Of a stretch of DNA of 64,000 nucleotides, positions 24,250 through 33,391 are shown piece by piece; positions within the stretch are counted from its first letter, which is position 1, and each line of letters starts with the position of its first letter. The DNA lies in NCBI GenBank assembly GCA_023249645.1, contig JAHFCF010000005.1, forward strand, positions 88,837 to 152,836, in the 5' to 3' direction. The DNA comes from Elusimicrobiota bacterium (GTDB taxonomy: Bacteria; Elusimicrobiota; Elusimicrobia; UBA1565; UBA9628). The translations under genes were made by a program, and so were the position numbers. Under the pieces are notes generated by a model. It ran no database searches. It saw only the letters and a program-made list of their open reading frames with translations, and was not told where the DNA came from.

Positions 24250-25962
24250 ATGCTTTCCTCCTACGGTCCTGAGTTTTTCGGCTACCGCCGAAGGTCCACC
24301 CGCGTGGTGATGGCCGGCCGGCTTGCCATCGGCGGCGACAACCCTCTGCGCGTGCAGTCCATGACCACGACGGACACCGGCGACGTCGAGGCCTCCATCG
24401 CCCAGGCCGCGCGCCTGGCCCAGGCCGGCTGCGAGCTGGTGCGCCTGACCGCGCCGAATCTTTCAGCCGCCCGCGCCTTGGAGCGCATCAAGGCCGGGCT
24501 CTTGAAGCGAGGTGTGGATATCCCCCTGGCGGCCGACATCCACTTCTCCCCGGAAGTCGCGATGACTGCCGCGGACTTCGTGGAGAAGATCCGCATCAAT
24601 CCGGGCAACTTCGCGGATACCAAGACCTTCGCGCATAAGGAATATTCCGTAGCCGAGTATGCCCGCGAGCTGGTGCGCGTGGAAGAGCGCTTCATGCCCC
24701 TGGTGGACAAGCTCAAGCGCTTGAAGCGAGCCCTGCGCATCGGCGTCAATCATGGCTCGCTCTCCGACCGTATCCTCAACCGTTTCGGCGACACGCCCCA
24801 GGGCATGGTGGAGAGCGCCTTGGAATTCGCGCGCCTGTGCGTGAAAGCGGATTTCCATTCGCTGGTCTTCTCCATGAAGGCCTCCAACGTCAAGGTGACG
24901 ATCGCGGCTTACCGGCTCTTGGCCTCGGCCATGGCGGCCGAAGGCATGGATTATCCCTTCCACCTGGGCGTGACCGAGGCGGGCGAGGGAGAGGACGGCC
25001 GCATCAAGTCCGCCATCGGCATCGGCAGCCTCCTGGCGGACGGCCTCGGCGACACCCTTCGGGTCTCCTTGACCGAGGAGCCTGAGGCCGAGATCCCTGT
25101 CTGCGCGGCTTTGGCCAAGCCCTTCCAGGGTCGAAAGGCCCACAAGGGCCCGCAGCCTGGCCGCGCTTACTGCGAGGATTATTTCAGCTACTCGCGCCGC
25201 CCCAGCCGCCGGATCGTCGTCCAAGGCATGGCGTTGGGCGGCAGCGAACCCATCCGCGTGGTCACGCCGCCTGTGCCGGAAAAGGGCCTTGAGCCCGGGC
25301 CGGAACTCATCCGTGCCGATCTGCCGCTGGCCGAGGCTGAGACTGCCGAAGAGGCTGTGAAACAAGGCCAGGTTTTAAGACAGTCAGGCAAGGAAGCGAT
25401 CTTGGCTCTGCGCGGCAGGGATTTTTCCGCGCTGCTGAAGGAGTACCGCCTTTTGGCCTCCCTGGCCGAGGACTTCCCCATTCTTGTGCGCGCGCCGCGG
25501 GCGATTGACGCAGAACGGCAGGTCCTGGATTCCTCGGTTTTGATCGGTTCTCTGGTATGCGACGGCATCGGCGACGCGGTGGAGATCGACTCAGGCCTTG
25601 CCCCCCGCCGCGAGCTTGAACTCATCTACAACATCCTGCAAGGGGCCGGAGCGCGGCGCGTCAAGGCGGAATTCATCTCGTGTCCCGGCTGTGGGCGGAC
25701 CATCTACGACCTGCAGAATACCGTCCTGCGTTTGAAGCGCGAGTTGGGGCACTTGAAGGGCGTCAAGATCGCGGTCATGGGCTGCATCGTCAACGGCCCG
25801 GGAGAGATGGCGGACGCGGATTTCGGCTATGTGGGCGGCGCGCCGGGCAAGATCAACCTCTACGCGGGCAAGACCTGCGTGCGCAAGGGCGTCCCGGCCG
25901 AGCAAGCCGTGGAGGCCCTCCTGGAATTGATCCGCGAGCGCGGATTCGGGGTCAGGCCTTGA
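24250..25962 (+). CDS. ispG: 4-hydroxy-3-methylbut-2-enyl diphosphate synthase, long form
   Basis: 570 residues. N-terminal TIM barrel (RVQSMTTTDTGDVEA, LAADIHFSP, IRINPGNF, RIGVNHGSLSDR), an insert domain about 290-455 as in Chlamydia/plant-type IspG, and the C-terminal [4Fe-4S] domain with CPGCGRTIYDLQ and VMGCIVNGPGE. Catalyses the reductive conversion of MEcPP to HMBPP in the MEP isoprenoid pathway. The last residues GVRP and the stop are encoded by a REP element (25948-25973), so the native C-terminus has been replaced. Near-leaderless start. Confidence 0.95.
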   Translation: MLSSYGPEFFGYRRRSTRVVMAGRLAIGGDNPLRVQSMTTTDTGDVEASIAQAARLAQAGCELVRLTAPNLSAARALERIKAGLLKRGVDIPLAADIHFSPEVAMTAADFVEKIRINPGNFADTKTFAHKEYSVAEYARELVRVEERFMPLVDKLKRLKRALRIGVNHGSLSDRILNRFGDTPQGMVESALEFARLCVKADFHSLVFSMKASNVKVTIAAYRLLASAMAAEGMDYPFHLGVTEAGEGEDGRIKSAIGIGSLLADGLGDTLRVSLTEEPEAEIPVCAALAKPFQGRKAHKGPQPGRAYCEDYFSYSRRPSRRIVVQGMALGGSEPIRVVTPPVPEKGLEPGPELIRADLPLAEAETAEEAVKQGQVLRQSGKEAILALRGRDFSALLKEYRLLASLAEDFPILVRAPRAIDAERQVLDSSVLIGSLVCDGIGDAVEIDSGLAPRRELELIYNILQGAGARRVKAEFISCPGCGRTIYDLQNTVLRLKRELGHLKGVKIAVMGCIVNGPGEMADADFGYVGGAPGKINLYAGKTCVRKGVPAEQAVEALLELIRERGFGVRP

Positions 25963-25973
25963 GTTTTGAGTGA
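25948..25973 (+). repeat. REP element type A, copy 1
   Basis: GGGGTCAGG head followed by CC and TTGAGTTTTGAGTGA. It gives ispG its last codons and stop on the plus strand and gives the convergent CHAD gene its last codons (SKLKA) and stop on the minus strand. Confidence 0.85.
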
Positions 25974-26766
25974 CGGGCCATCGCCCGGGCTTGATGCGTG
26001 AGACGGCGATCCTTTTTTGGAGTGAGCCATTCTTTCCGGAGAAGATCTTCTAAAGGCTTGATCTCTGTGCGGGCCAAGGCTGCGGCCTTTGGGAATGGTT
26101 CGGCTGCCAGCGTGTGGAGATCGTGCAGCTCGCCGAGGAGGGTCTGCAGTTGGTGAAGCTGTTGGACCAGGACCCCTGTGTCTTTAAAAGGGTCCAAGAG
26201 GTAGCGCAGCCGTTTGACCCGGATGCGCGCGATGTGGGCGTCCCTTTCATCCTCTGTCCGGCGCAGGAGCTTGAAGCGGCGGTCCATGGCCTTGGCTGCT
26301 TTGGCAACGGCTTGCGCCGCAGCCAGGTCCAAGGGACGATCGGTTGGCCTGACTTTTTTCAGTCGTTTGGCGAGTTTTGAAGCGGTCCGATGGAATTTCG
26401 GCAGGGTTCTGTCTTTGAATTCTCTTAGATTCTTTTGGTTTTCATTTTCCCATCGGGCGCAAAGCAGTGCCAGAGTTGGATCTTCAGCGGATCGGCGGGC
26501 CAGTCAGCCCAGACCTCGGTATTGCGCCAGGCGCCTGTCGAGCGCGAGAGGTGCTTCAATCTTCGCCTCATGCCTTTGGAGGCAACAGGCCCCAAAAGTT
26601 TCCTATAGGCGCTCAGGATGACGCGCAAACGGCGCAGAGAGGTTCTGAAATCATGCAGATTCGTCGCTGCTTTGGCTTTACTGATCCAATGATTGGAGAG
26701 AGAGGCGGCCGCGCGGGCCGCGTCATCATGATCTTTGAATGATTCGTGGGGTGAATTTGTATCCAT
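25952..26766 (-). pseudogene. CHAD-domain protein broken by a frameshift
   Basis: Two overlapping frames make one CHAD protein. The first (26766 to 26425) has SKAKAATNLHDFRTSLRRLRVILSAYRKLLGP and ends in a foreign tail. The second carries on, in another frame, with TLALLCARWENENQKNLREF, then the second repeat (RIRVKRLRYLLDPF, LHQLQTLLGELHDLHTL). The switch lies near 26470-26480. CHAD domains bind polyphosphate through conserved His/Arg/Lys. The indel may be real decay or a sequencing error. The C-terminus (SKLKA) is REP-encoded. Starts inside the preceding small gene. Confidence 0.75.
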
Positions 26767-26926
26767 TTTTTACCAATAGAGCCCGCAGTTCTCGGCTTTT
26801 GGTCTCCATCATCTGGAATCTTTGGCGGAGGGTCAATGAGGCGAGGTAAGCCAGCTCGAACTCGATCTCGGCGTCCTCGTCGCCTTTGGAGGGCTGAAGG
26901 ATGTGACGCATGTCCAATAGAATCAT
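26726..26926 (-). CDS. Small acidic protein upstream of the CHAD gene
   Basis: 66 residues; a second ATG at 26911 is possible. Contains DEDAEIEFELAYLASLTLRQRFQMM and a basic C-terminus (KFTPRIIQRS). I recognise no domain; similar small proteins often accompany nucleotidyltransferases in this kind of genome. Overlaps the CHAD start by 41 bp, so the two are coupled. Confidence 0.5.
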   Translation of the reverse strand: MILLDMRHILQPSKGDEDAEIEFELAYLASLTLRQRFQMMETKSRELRALLVKNGYKFTPRIIQRS

Positions 26927-27075
26927 AATAAATCAAGGTGGGTCTTTGGACCTATTTTTCTACGGCAAAAGACCTAGATCTCGTAGGACTTTTGCTTCCT
27001 GCGTTTTGGGCCGAATGGCCCATAGGGAAAATCGCGGTTCTTGATATTATAAGGAAAGTGAAGGATAGACCCCGC

Positions 27076-28251
27076 ATGAAACGATCGGTCCTGGCGCTGC
27101 TTGTCGCCCTGCTCGCCGCTTCCGCGCACGGCACTTTGGTCAACCTTCCGGCCGTCCGCGATCCCCATCCCAATCCCCTCACCATCCGCGCCGAGGCCGC
27201 TTGGACGCGGTATTTCGCCGCGCCGGGCCCAGCGACGGAAGAGTCTCTCGCACGGCTGCAGGCGGCGCTGAAGGTCTCCGATTTGCCAGGGGTGAACCTC
27301 GACGATATATGGGTCGTGTTCAAGCCGAACCTCGTGAAGACAGTCGAGTCGATCAGAAGCTCCGCCTCCGTGACCAGGTCCGCCAAATATCTCGCCCAGG
27401 CGCGCAAGACATTGCGGACGATGAACGCGGTCCTTCACGTCGACATCGTCGCTAATGAGACGTTCTGGGACGCGGACGCTCGCCTGTCAACGATGTATTA
27501 TAAAGTCCAAGCTTTGGACATAGAGCAGAGCATGCGCGAAAAAGAGGCAGGCCTTCGGGCGTCTTCATCGAAGGCAGGCGACAAGCCTGACCCCGTGCAA
27601 GAGGCCAACGATGTCGTCGCCGGCAAGGTCCTCATCCGCCAGCTTATTGCGAGTCCCTTTGATAGCGTCGGGCCATCTTTGGCGGGCCCGTATCTCCAGG
27701 CCGTTAAAACGCACCTGAAGAATTCGCGCTTCGAGGATGTCCATCTGACCATGGTCCAGGAGCTGCGAAAAGCATGGCCCCAAGCCTATGCCAAGGCTGT
27801 CGATAAGGAGAGGGAATATACGACGGCCCTGGTCTTCATCAGGGCATTGAATGCCGTGATCTGGCGCTCGCCTTTTGACAGCGCCAGGCTCGAAGCTTTC
27901 AACGGCCTGCTGGACATCGATATCGAGTCAGCGCTGACCTTCGATTATACGCGGGACCGATTCGCAAGCCCCAGCCCGCAGTTCCTGCGTCAGGCGGTCG
28001 TGATCCTTGCGAGTCGGATGGGCGCCCGGGATGAGTATGCCAGGTTCGGCGACATGCACCTGCTTGCCGCCATCACGCACATCCAGAGATTCCATGGCGC
28101 CGTGGTGCGCGAGGCCAGGTGGCCAATCTTGGCCCCCCTCTCCAAGGTGCTCAGGCGGCATCCGAGCTGGCCGATCTGGGGTCTTCTGGCGGCAGGCGTT
28201 GCCCTGGCGCTGTTGGCCTATTATGCCATGCCTCGTCTCCTCTCACAGTAG
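27076..28251 (+). CDS. Secreted, C-terminally membrane-anchored protein of unknown function
   Basis: 391 residues from the ATG at 27076 (AAGGAT upstream; an in-frame start at 26938 would add an unlikely leader). Signal peptide VLALLVALLAASAHG, a large helical region rich in charged residues, and a C-terminal membrane helix (WGLLAAGVALALLAYYAM) with a basic end. Not recognised. Sits between the CHAD gene (divergent) and the GH57 gene (same strand). Confidence 0.65.
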   Translation: MKRSVLALLVALLAASAHGTLVNLPAVRDPHPNPLTIRAEAAWTRYFAAPGPATEESLARLQAALKVSDLPGVNLDDIWVVFKPNLVKTVESIRSSASVTRSAKYLAQARKTLRTMNAVLHVDIVANETFWDADARLSTMYYKVQALDIEQSMREKEAGLRASSSKAGDKPDPVQEANDVVAGKVLIRQLIASPFDSVGPSLAGPYLQAVKTHLKNSRFEDVHLTMVQELRKAWPQAYAKAVDKEREYTTALVFIRALNAVIWRSPFDSARLEAFNGLLDIDIESALTFDYTRDRFASPSPQFLRQAVVILASRMGARDEYARFGDMHLLAAITHIQRFHGAVVREARWPILAPLSKVLRRHPSWPIWGLLAAGVALALLAYYAMPRLLSQ

Positions 28252-28286
28252 GCTCAACCTTCCGCCAGAAACGCGGGATGATATGG

Positions 28287-28292
28287 TATCAT
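28287..28292 (+). promoter_or_regulatory. Candidate -10 (TATCAT) for the GH57 gene
   Basis: TATCAT ends 7 bp before the GTG start, which places transcription start at the start codon itself. No clear -35. Confidence 0.35.
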
Positions 28293-28299
28293 CCAACCC

Positions 28300-30681
28300 G
28301 TGGGTAAGCGTTTTTTCTGCGTCCACGGCCACTTCTACCAGCCCCCGCGCGAGAATCCCTGGACAGGGATCGTAGAGCGCCAACCCTCGGCCAAGCCCGA
28401 GCATGACTGGAACCGCCGCATCGCGCGCGAGTGCTACATCACCAACGCCCATGCCCGCATCATGGACGGCAAGGGGCGCATCGTCGAACTCGTCAACAAC
28501 TACGAGTACCTCGACTTCAATTTCGGCCCCACGCTCCTGTCCTGGTTTGCCGAGACCTACCCCCGCGATTACCGCCTCCTCTTAGAGGCTGACCGCAAAA
28601 GCATCGCCCGCCTGGATCACGGCAGCGCCATGGCCCAGGCCTACAACCATATGATCCTGCCCCTGGCCTCTCCGCGGGACAGGGACACCCAGATCCGCTG
28701 GGGCTTGGCTGATTTCCGCCATCGCTTCGGCCGCGAGGCCGAGGCCCTCTGGATTCCCGAGACGGCCTGCAACGACGAGGTCCTTGCCGCCTTGGCGGAT
28801 CACGGTCTGCAATACGCCGTCCTGGCCCCTGGCCAGGCCTGGCGCGTGCGGCCCATCGGGACCGAAGAGTGGACCGATGTCTCCTCCGGCGGCCTCAACT
28901 GCCGTCGGCCCTATCTGTGGACCGACGGGGAAAGGCGCCTGGCGCTCTTCTTCTACGATGCGGACCTCTCCCACGCCGTCGCTTTCAAGAAGGTCATGTC
29001 GGATGCCAAGGCTTGGGCCGGCAGCATCGAGGCGGCCTTCAGCCCGGAGGCCGAGGAGCCCGAGCTCGTTTCCCTCTGCACGGACGGCGAATCCTACGGC
29101 CACCATGAGCATTTCGCGGAGATGGGCTTAGCACAGCTCCTCAAGCATGAACTGCCTAGCCGCCATGTCGAGGTGGTCAATTACTCCCGCTATCTGGCGC
29201 GCCATCCCCTCCAATGGGAGGCCCAGATCCAACCTGGTCCGGACGGCGTGGGCACAGCTTGGAGCTGTGCCCACGGCGTGGACCGATGGAAGGACGCCTG
29301 CGGCTGCGGCGGCGACAAGGAGAAGCTCCTCTGGCGCAAGCCCCTGCGCGAGGCTTTGGACTGGCTGCGCGACAGGCTCGCCGAGGTCTACGAGGTCGAG
29401 GGCCAGAAGATCTTCCGAGATCCCTGGCAGGCTCGCGACGCCTACATCCAGGTGCTCCTTGATCGCCGAGAGAAGACTCTGGCGCGCTATCTGGCCGAGA
29501 ATCTCCGGGTCCCAGATTCCCCTGCGGTCCGCCAAAAGGCCTTGAGGCTTCTGGAGATGCAGCGCTACTCCATGTTCATGTACACGAGCTGCGGGTGGTT
29601 CTTCTCGGACATCGCCGGCATCGAGGCGGTCCAAAATCTCCAATACGCGGCGCGCGCAATCGAACTGGCCCGCCTGGCAGCCGGCGTCGATCTGGAGGAA
29701 GGCCTTTGTTCCCGCTTGAAGCGGGCGCCCTCCAGCGATCCTGAGCAGAAGGACGGAGAAGCCGTTTATAGGAAGTCGGCTTTGAGCGCGCGGGTGTCCG
29801 AGGACATCGTCGCGGTCCATCATGCGGTCTCGACCTTTCTGGATCAGGAGCCATTGCCGTGGGGCAACTTCCATGTCGTGGACTCGCAGGTGGTGCGGCG
29901 CTCAGCGGCTGAAGCTGAGCTTGCCGCGGGCCGGGTGACTCTTCGCGATACCTCGACCGCGTCTTCTTTTTCGCGCATCTTTCTGGCCGCCTTTTTTTCC
30001 AATGGCAAGGTCCGGGTCTTCGTGCATCACGCGGAGGTCTCCTCTTCCCAATATGAGGCGCTCCTGGAGCGCGTCTCGCGCGTGGGCCCCGGCGAACCTG
30101 CGGACCTTCCTGTCTTGGCCAAGGCTCTTTTCACCGACGATCCCTTCAGTTTCTCGGATCTCCCCCCCGATGAACAGGAACGCCTCTTGAAGATGTTCGT
30201 GGACAAGAAGCGTCCTTCTTGGGAGGAGCCGGATTGGGCCGAGTATCTGGCCGCGGCCGAGCGCTATGCGGAGCTGGGCTTGGATGTCCCCGTGGGCCTG
30301 CGGGGTTATTGCGAAGCGGATTTTGACGCTTGGCTGCATGCCAAGGCGAGGGAATTCCTGAAGGATCCGGACATCGATCTCTCGAAGGTCACCACGGCCG
30401 TGGCCAGGGCCCGCGCCGCGGGGCTTCACGCGCCTTCAGCCGAGGCTGAAGATGCTTGGGAGCGCTGTTTCCTCCTGGTCCTGTGGAATCTGGAGAAGAA
30501 ATTCGATGCCCACGGGCTCAAACGCTTCATCAGCCTGGCGCGGGCCGCCACCCAGATGGGCTTTCATCGCTGGCGCTTCCGCGCCCAGAACCGATTCTGT
30601 GCATTGCTTAAGCATCTGCCCGAGAAGATCGACGACAAGCTGCTTCAAGACGCTTGTCTGGAAATTGGGGTCAGGCCTTGA
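28300..30681 (+). CDS. Glycoside hydrolase family 57-like protein with DUF3536
   Basis: 793 residues, GTG start. The N-terminal domain begins FFCVHGHFYQPPRENPW, the hallmark of GH57 alpha-amylase/branching-like proteins, and has LWIPETACNDEVLAALADHGLQY and LCTDGESYGHH (about 261), where the acidic residues would be catalytic. The C-terminal DUF3536 half (about 300-790) is helical with CGW(F) and AARAIELARLAAG. Probably acts on cytoplasmic alpha-glucans. The last residues GVRP are REP-encoded, as in ispG. Confidence 0.85.
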   Translation: MGKRFFCVHGHFYQPPRENPWTGIVERQPSAKPEHDWNRRIARECYITNAHARIMDGKGRIVELVNNYEYLDFNFGPTLLSWFAETYPRDYRLLLEADRKSIARLDHGSAMAQAYNHMILPLASPRDRDTQIRWGLADFRHRFGREAEALWIPETACNDEVLAALADHGLQYAVLAPGQAWRVRPIGTEEWTDVSSGGLNCRRPYLWTDGERRLALFFYDADLSHAVAFKKVMSDAKAWAGSIEAAFSPEAEEPELVSLCTDGESYGHHEHFAEMGLAQLLKHELPSRHVEVVNYSRYLARHPLQWEAQIQPGPDGVGTAWSCAHGVDRWKDACGCGGDKEKLLWRKPLREALDWLRDRLAEVYEVEGQKIFRDPWQARDAYIQVLLDRREKTLARYLAENLRVPDSPAVRQKALRLLEMQRYSMFMYTSCGWFFSDIAGIEAVQNLQYAARAIELARLAAGVDLEEGLCSRLKRAPSSDPEQKDGEAVYRKSALSARVSEDIVAVHHAVSTFLDQEPLPWGNFHVVDSQVVRRSAAEAELAAGRVTLRDTSTASSFSRIFLAAFFSNGKVRVFVHHAEVSSSQYEALLERVSRVGPGEPADLPVLAKALFTDDPFSFSDLPPDEQERLLKMFVDKKRPSWEEPDWAEYLAAAERYAELGLDVPVGLRGYCEADFDAWLHAKAREFLKDPDIDLSKVTTAVARARAAGLHAPSAEAEDAWERCFLLVLWNLEKKFDAHGLKRFISLARAATQMGFHRWRFRAQNRFCALLKHLPEKIDDKLLQDACLEIGVRP

Positions 30682-30732
30682 GTTTTGAGCCAACGAGTTC
30701 GGTTAACTCACTCAAAACTCAAGGCCTGACCC
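30667..30732. repeat. REP type A inverted pair (copies 2 and 3)
   Basis: Plus-strand arm 30667-30689 and minus-strand arm 30711-30732 separated by about 21 bp, able to form a long hairpin. The first arm encodes the GH57 C-terminus and stop. The hairpin lies between convergent genes and may act as a transcription barrier. Confidence 0.85.
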
Positions 30733-30736
30733 TGCC

Positions 30737-31699
30737 TTAGGACTTGATCGCGCGCAGCTCTTCCTGCGCGTAGTGCAGCACGGCCGGGGCTAGGAGGATG
30801 CCGGGCACTCCCATGACGATGTCTCCCGCCAGGATGGCCAGCAGGGTCTGCCACGTCGGGGCCTGGATGCGGTGGCCGACGATCTTGCCGTTGAGGAAAT
30901 ATTCGCCTTTATGGATGAGAACAAGATAGATCAAGGCGTAGAGCGCGTAGCGCGACGAGATGATGATGGCAGAGCCCACGATGATGGCGTTGGAAGCGAT
31001 GTTGCCGATGATGGGAAGGGTCCCGAGGATGAAGGTCGCCAAGGACAGGAAGGTGATATGCGGCAGGCCCAGCAGGAGCAGAAAGACGACGGTGATGAGG
31101 GTGTTCACCGCCGCGATGAGGACCTGTGCGCCGAAGACCTTCTCGAAACTCAGGAGGAACAGGGCGAAGCGGGTGTTGAACTCGCGGCGCAGGTCGTCGA
31201 AGGCATTGGGGCCGTAGTGCTTCTCGCCTTGAGAGAAGAAGGCCAGGATCGCGATGGCGATCGCGATGAGGATGTGGAAGAAGCCGACGGTTAAAAAGCC
31301 GCTGGCCTTGGTGATGGAGTCGGCGTTTTCTCGGACCTCATCGAGGACGACGTCGCGCAGATCGTAGACGTTCGCAAAGGGAAGCTGCAGCCCGCAGGCT
31401 TCGGAGAGAGTGGCCAGCTTGGGGATGGCCGTGGTCGCGATCTGGGGCAGGGTGTGGATGGCCTGATGGATGAAGCGTGCGAACATCCAGGAGATGAAGC
31501 TGGCGGCCAGCAGGAAGGTCAGCAGGCTGAGCCAGCGGGCGAATCCCGGGCTTAGCTTGCGGGAGAAAAGCCGCCAGGTCAAGTCCAGGATCAGATACGA
31601 ACAGAGCCCCGCCAGGATGATTGGGCCTAGATGCAGTCCCACCGCGGCGATGAGAAGCAGGGCCATGAGCCCGTAGGAGGCTTTTTTGGCCGGGGTCAT
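30737..31699 (-). CDS. AI-2E family transporter (TqsA/YdiK-like)
   Basis: 320 residues, about 7-8 membrane helices: two N-terminal hairpins (about 8-75), a long soluble stretch 80-145, then 145-175, 210-310. FLLSFEKVFGAQVLIAAVNTLITVVFLLLLGLPH and the GTLPIIGNIASN region are the conserved core. Despite the family name most members do not carry AI-2; some are antiporters. Substrate unknown. Confidence 0.85.
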   Translation of the reverse strand: MTPAKKASYGLMALLLIAAVGLHLGPIILAGLCSYLILDLTWRLFSRKLSPGFARWLSLLTFLLAASFISWMFARFIHQAIHTLPQIATTAIPKLATLSEACGLQLPFANVYDLRDVVLDEVRENADSITKASGFLTVGFFHILIAIAIAILAFFSQGEKHYGPNAFDDLRREFNTRFALFLLSFEKVFGAQVLIAAVNTLITVVFLLLLGLPHITFLSLATFILGTLPIIGNIASNAIIVGSAIIISSRYALYALIYLVLIHKGEYFLNGKIVGHRIQAPTWQTLLAILAGDIVMGVPGILLAPAVLHYAQEELRAIKS

Positions 31700-31727
31700 T
31701 GGGCTAGGATACCAATTTTGCGGCGCG

Positions 31728-32600
31728 TCAAACGAACAGCGCCAGCAAGGCGTTGAGCCGGCGGTAGACCGAGACTAAGAGGCCGTGGTATTCGACCGGC
31801 TTGGGATAGGGATCGAAGGGCTCCGGCATGTCCTCGGGAGTGATCGGGATGGTGAAATAGAAGCTCGCGCCCGCGCCTTTCCAGCTCTCGGCCCAGATGC
31901 GGCCGCCGTGGAGCTCCACCATGAAGCGCGCCAGGGGCAGGCCCAGCCCCGTGCCCGCGGTCTTCTTCTGATGGCCGGCGGGCAGCTGCGAGAACATGTC
32001 GAAGACCTTGTCGAGGTCCTCGAGCTTGATGCCGCAGCCCGTGTCCTTGACCCGGAAGATGACGGTGCCCTCGTGCTCGTAGCGGCCGGCCCGGGCCGAG
32101 ACCGTCACCGTGCCCTGCGGGGGCGTGAACTTGACAGCGTTGGAGATGAGGTTGGTTAGGGCCTGGACGATGCGGCGACCCTCGGCTGAGATCCTCGGCA
32201 GGCCGTCCTCCACTTCCTTGACGAGCTTGACCCCCTTGGAGAGGGCCGCGGCCTGCAGGGCATCGGCGGCATCGGCCACGAGGCTGCGCGGCTCGCACGC
32301 CTCGCGGCAGAGTTCCATGCGCCCGGCCATGACCTTGGAGTAGTCCATGATGTCGTTGATGAGGCCTTCCAGGCGCGCGGTGTTCCTGATGGTTGAGGTG
32401 AGGACCTGCTTATCGCTGCCGATCAGCTTGCCGGCCAGCTGTTCCTGCAGCATCTCCAGGCCCAGCCTGATCGAGGTGACCGGCGCGCGCAGCTCGTGGG
32501 TGAGGTACGAGGCCTGGATCGTATCCTGGCGTTTGGTCGGCGCCGCGACCTGCGGCTCGGGCTGCCGGACGACCATGTCCTCCCAGGAGTTCGTGTTCAC
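31728..32600 (-). CDS. Sensorless histidine kinase
   Basis: 290 residues. No membrane helix or sensor domain; residue H35 is in the H-box YLTHELRAPV, followed by the N box (ALTNLISNAVKFTP), DTGCGIK (G1) and GTGLGLPLA (G2). A cytoplasmic kinase that probably needs a partner for input. No response regulator is adjacent. Divergent from the ECF sigma operon with a REP in between, so it may be functionally tied to it. Confidence 0.85.
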   Translation of the reverse strand: MNTNSWEDMVVRQPEPQVAAPTKRQDTIQASYLTHELRAPVTSIRLGLEMLQEQLAGKLIGSDKQVLTSTIRNTARLEGLINDIMDYSKVMAGRMELCREACEPRSLVADAADALQAAALSKGVKLVKEVEDGLPRISAEGRRIVQALTNLISNAVKFTPPQGTVTVSARAGRYEHEGTVIFRVKDTGCGIKLEDLDKVFDMFSQLPAGHQKKTAGTGLGLPLARFMVELHGGRIWAESWKGAGASFYFTIPITPEDMPEPFDPYPKPVEYHGLLVSVYRRLNALLALFV

Positions 32601-32644
32601 GCTACCAGTATGCCGGGAACTTGTTACAAACAGATTTCATGAAT

Positions 32645-32670
32645 GGGGTCAGGTCTTGAGTTTTGAGTGA
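32645..32670 (+). repeat. REP element, mixed type, copy 4
   Basis: GGGGTCAGG head with T (type B) but TTGAGTTTTGAGTGA tail (type A). Lies between the sensorless kinase and the ECF promoter, intergenic. Confidence 0.8.
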
Positions 32671-32791
32671 GTGGTATATCCCCATGGGGGAAGTGTTAGA
32701 ATAGAAGTTCAGCACCCTGCGGCGAGGCGACGGGACCCTCCGGCGAGCGGAAAACAGCTGCGCCTGCGGGCCCCATCGGCTCATGCCGATG

Positions 32792-32816
32792 GGAACTTTT
32801 TTCGACCTCGATCGTA
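32792..32816 (+). promoter_or_regulatory. ECF-type promoter of the sigma operon
   Basis: GGAAC (32792-32796), 16 bp, CGTA (32813-32816): the AAC/CGTA pattern of ECF sigma promoters. The same arrangement precedes the RAYT gene. It implies autoregulation and, since the -10 overlaps an ATG at 32816, favours the ATG at 32825 as start. Confidence 0.7.
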
Positions 32817-32824
32817 TGGTAGGT

Positions 32825-33391
32825 ATGGCAGACCACCAAAAGCTGGCCCGGTTCGTCGAAGAATACTCCGAAAGGGGCTATCAGTTCGCTTACGGCCTGT
32901 GCGGCAGCGGCGAGGAGGCCAAGGAGTTGGTCCAGGAGGCCTTCTGCCGCGTGTTCAACCGTTGGGAGCTCTATGATCCCGCGCAGCCCATGGAGAACTG
33001 GTTTTTAAGGATACTCAGGCACGTCTACATAGACAGCGTCAAACGCTATGAGCGCCGCTGCGGGCTGTCTTTAGACGCGTCTTTGGTCCGCGACCGCGAG
33101 GACGGCCTGAGCCTGGCTGAGACCCTGCCGGACAAGCGGGAGGATGAATTGCTCGAAGGACTCTCGCGCCGGCTCATGATCGACGAGGTCCGCCGGGCGC
33201 TCAAGCGCCTGAGGCCGGATTACAAGGCGGTCTTGACCCTTTTCGATCTGGAAGGCATGAGCTACGAAGACATCGCCGAGGTCATGGACTGCCCGATCAA
33301 TACGGTGCGCTCGCGCCTCAGCCGGGCGCGTGTGGCTTTGAAGAATGCGATCGTGAAGACAGCTCAGGAGGTGGATCCCCATGCACTGTGA
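32825..33391 (+). CDS. ECF-family RNA polymerase sigma factor
   Basis: 188 residues from the ATG at 32825; an in-frame ATG at 32783 would lie upstream of the ECF promoter. Region 2: GYQFAYGLCGSGEEAKELVQEAFCRVFNRW (sigma 2.1-2.2) and WFLRILRHVYIDSVKRYERR (2.3-2.4). Region 4: RLRPDYKAVLTLFDLEGMSYEDIAEVMDCPINTVRSRLSRARVAL. Directs RNA polymerase to GGAAC/CGTA promoters if self-regulated. First gene of an operon with a zinc anti-sigma factor, an RseB/MucB-like protein and radC. Confidence 0.93.
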   Translation: MADHQKLARFVEEYSERGYQFAYGLCGSGEEAKELVQEAFCRVFNRWELYDPAQPMENWFLRILRHVYIDSVKRYERRCGLSLDASLVRDREDGLSLAETLPDKREDELLEGLSRRLMIDEVRRALKRLRPDYKAVLTLFDLEGMSYEDIAEVMDCPINTVRSRLSRARVALKNAIVKTAQEVDPHAL

